Shown here piece after piece: positions 60,074 to 64,000 of a stretch of 64,000 bases of DNA. This stretch comes from Gemmatimonadaceae bacterium (GTDB taxonomy: Bacteria > Gemmatimonadota > Gemmatimonadetes > Gemmatimonadales > Gemmatimonadaceae). How positions within the stretch are numbered: the first letter of the stretch is position 1; each line of letters opens with the position of its first letter. The notes beneath the pieces were generated by a model that ran no database searches, had not been told where the DNA came from, and worked only from the letters and a program-made list of their open reading frames with translations. The DNA lies in contig JAHBVS010000001.1 in NCBI GenBank assembly GCA_019637445.1, positions 2,202,014 to 2,266,013 on the forward strand, in the 5' to 3' direction. The position numbers and the translations under genes are program-made.

Positions 60074-60993
60074 CCGCGCTGCGCTTCCCGTGCGCGCTTA
60101 TACCAGGGCGCGGCGTCGGCGGAGCGGCCGAGTCGGTCGAGCACCATGCCGACGCCCTTCATCGCACGCCAGTTCTCGGGGTCGAGTTCGGCGGCGCGCT
60201 TGTAGTTGGTCTTGGCGTCCTCGAGCCGATCGGCGTGGTTGAGCGCCTCGCCGAGGTAGTAGTGCGCCTGGGCGTGCTCGGGAGCGGCGGCGACGCCGCG
60301 CTCCAAAGGCTCGATGGCGTCCTTCCAGCGCGCACGGCGGCAGGCGAGGATGCCGGTCTGCACGAGGATTTCCGGGTGCTCCGGCTGCAGCTTGGCGGCG
60401 GCCTTGATCGCCTTTGCCGCATCGTCGTACTTGAGCGTCGCGCCGAGCGCGCCGGCGCGCGCGCAGGTGATGGCGAAGGTGTCGGCGCCGGCTGCAGCGG
60501 CCTTGTCGAGGGCGGCGAGCGAGCCGGCCGCGTCTCCTGTGCGCTCCAGCGCGGCGGCATACGCCAGCGCCCGCTGCGTATCGCCGGGCGTCTGCTCAAA
60601 GGCGAGGCGCAGTGCCTCCAGCGTGGGGCGCAGGGCCCGCGCGGCGGACTCGTTGCTGAGCCGTTTGGGGCCGGAGTCCGGTTCCGGAATCGGCGGCTGG
60701 CGCACCGCCGCTCGAGCGGCCATCGCCTTAGGGTCCACCACGGCCCGGATGGGCATGATCGGCGTCGCCTTGCTGGTCGGAGCGCTCATTCCGTCAATGC
60801 GACGGGCCACGAAGCGCGTCTCTTCCAGCTCCGAGTCGTCATAGGACCACTCCCCGCACACCGGCGGCTCGCGCAGCGGCACGGCCACGACCACTTCCTC
60901 GATGCTCCCAGTGGGGGCCACGAGCGGTTCGCCGTCGAACATGCCGAGGGCGAGCTGGGCGGGGTCGGGGGGGAGCGGGCGGTCGTCTGACAA
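60070..60993 (-). CDS. TPR-repeat protein
   Basis: A protein of about 307 residues that opens the minus-strand operon. The N-terminal third (AQLALGMFDGEPLVAPTGSI, CGEWSYDDSELEETRFVARR) has no recognised domain. The C-terminal part consists of about five TPR-like helix pairs: LAYAAALERTGDAAGSLAAL, IKAAAKLQPEHPEILVQTGI and YYLGEALNHADRLEDAKTNY. TPRs are protein-docking modules, probably for the transglutaminase or ABC partner. The start is uncertain: TTG 60993 is the first usable codon after an inverted repeat; an internal ATG (MFDGEP) is possible. The longer frame to 61167 crosses the repeat and is rejected. Confidence 0.7.
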   Translation of the reverse strand: MSDDRPLPPDPAQLALGMFDGEPLVAPTGSIEEVVVAVPLREPPVCGEWSYDDSELEETRFVARRIDGMSAPTSKATPIMPIRAVVDPKAMAARAAVRQPPIPEPDSGPKRLSNESAARALRPTLEALRLAFEQTPGDTQRALAYAAALERTGDAAGSLAALDKAAAAGADTFAITCARAGALGATLKYDDAAKAIKAAAKLQPEHPEILVQTGILACRRARWKDAIEPLERGVAAAPEHAQAHYYLGEALNHADRLEDAKTNYKRAAELDPENWRAMKGVGMVLDRLGRSADAAPWYKRAREAQRG

Positions 60994-61000
60994 GCTGCTA

Positions 61001-61125
61001 GGACGGAGGACGGAGGACGGAGGCGGAATGGCCCTCGGAACTGGGCCGCAAAGCTGCCCCCCACAATGTAGCAAGCGGAGCGCCGACGCAGTTCGCTTCC
61101 GTCCTTCGTCCTCCGTCCTCCGTCC
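61001..61125. repeat. Inverted repeat of GGACGGA units in the TPR-uvrA divergent spacer
   Basis: The left arm from 61001 (GGACGGAGGACGGAGGACG) is exactly complementary over 19 bases to the right arm ending at 61125, and the match goes on imperfectly further in. About 70 bases lie between the arms. Both arms are low-complexity purine/pyrimidine runs, as in the 29767 element, though the unit differs. The rest of the spacer (61126-61180) contains TACCAT at 61151 but no convincing promoter. Confidence 0.8.
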
Positions 61126-61180
61126 AAGGCCATCCACAGACCCCGACCCTACCATAAAGCCCGCCACGTCGCGAACTTAG

Positions 61181-63994
<2,814 letters not shown>

Positions 63995-64000
63995 ACTGCT

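Noticed and set aside
60994..61167. N-terminal extension of the TPR protein
   Set aside because: It would translate the GGACGGA inverted repeat, which is intergenic in character.

Overview
The window is GC-rich DNA (about two thirds G+C by eye) with dense coding, many GTG/TTG starts and a large share of 4-base start/stop overlaps. There are about 53 protein genes, no rRNA, tRNA, CRISPR array or transposase, and no gene-free stretch longer than about 190 bases. Many products carry Sec, lipoprotein or Tat export signals, so the host is a diderm-type bacterium. The recF-DUF721-gyrB order, a cysteine-type CcmE, a MoxR/DUF58/VWA/DUF4159/DUF4175 cluster and many secreted M20, amidohydrolase and kinase-type proteins fit Gemmatimonadota best. 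That assignment is inference from gene content, not from a search.

Layout: 1-3023 (minus) holds replication and repair genes (gyrB 5' part, DUF721/DciA-like, recF) plus an enoyl-CoA hydratase. 3085-5987 (plus) holds mtnA, glpK and a DUF2279-like gene, facing a membrane sulfatase (5950-7554, minus). 7739-11428 is a cytochrome c maturation operon (ccmE, ccmF, ccmH, ccmI-like) of the variant type. 11465-15140 has an M20 amidohydrolase, DinB, DUF1579 and an FAD oxidoreductase.

15283-29729 is the most striking region: nine co-directional, mostly overlapping genes. They encode a VWA membrane protein, a caspase-like protein lacking the catalytic Cys, a TPR-HExxH protein, a DUF4159 protein, a MoxR ATPase, a DUF58 protein, a BatA-like VWA protein, a 1206-residue DUF4175-like protein with a collagen-like Gly-Gln-Gln tract, and a small coiled-coil membrane protein. 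It looks like an envelope chaperone or protease-type machine whose substrate is unknown.

29864-36415 contains argJ, an LTxxQ periplasmic protein and a three-gene secreted/lipoprotein operon closed by a strong terminator. 36512-44996 carries YIP1, metallo-beta-lactamase, MATE, lipoprotein amidohydrolase, esterase, Tat-exported M20 and MBL hydrolases, and a 7TM protein ending in a zinc-finger-like module. 45090-49193 has katG, a lipoprotein and an arsR-AHSA1 pair with a readable promoter and operator. 49190-54541 holds a UDG-family protein, a secreted HExxH protein, a Ser/Thr kinase fused to Ig-like domains without a membrane segment, and two proteins of unknown function. 54548-60993 (minus) is an operon of TPR, transglutaminase, ABC exporter, GNAT and ATP-grasp genes, divergent from a complete uvrA (61181-63994) across an inverted-repeat element.
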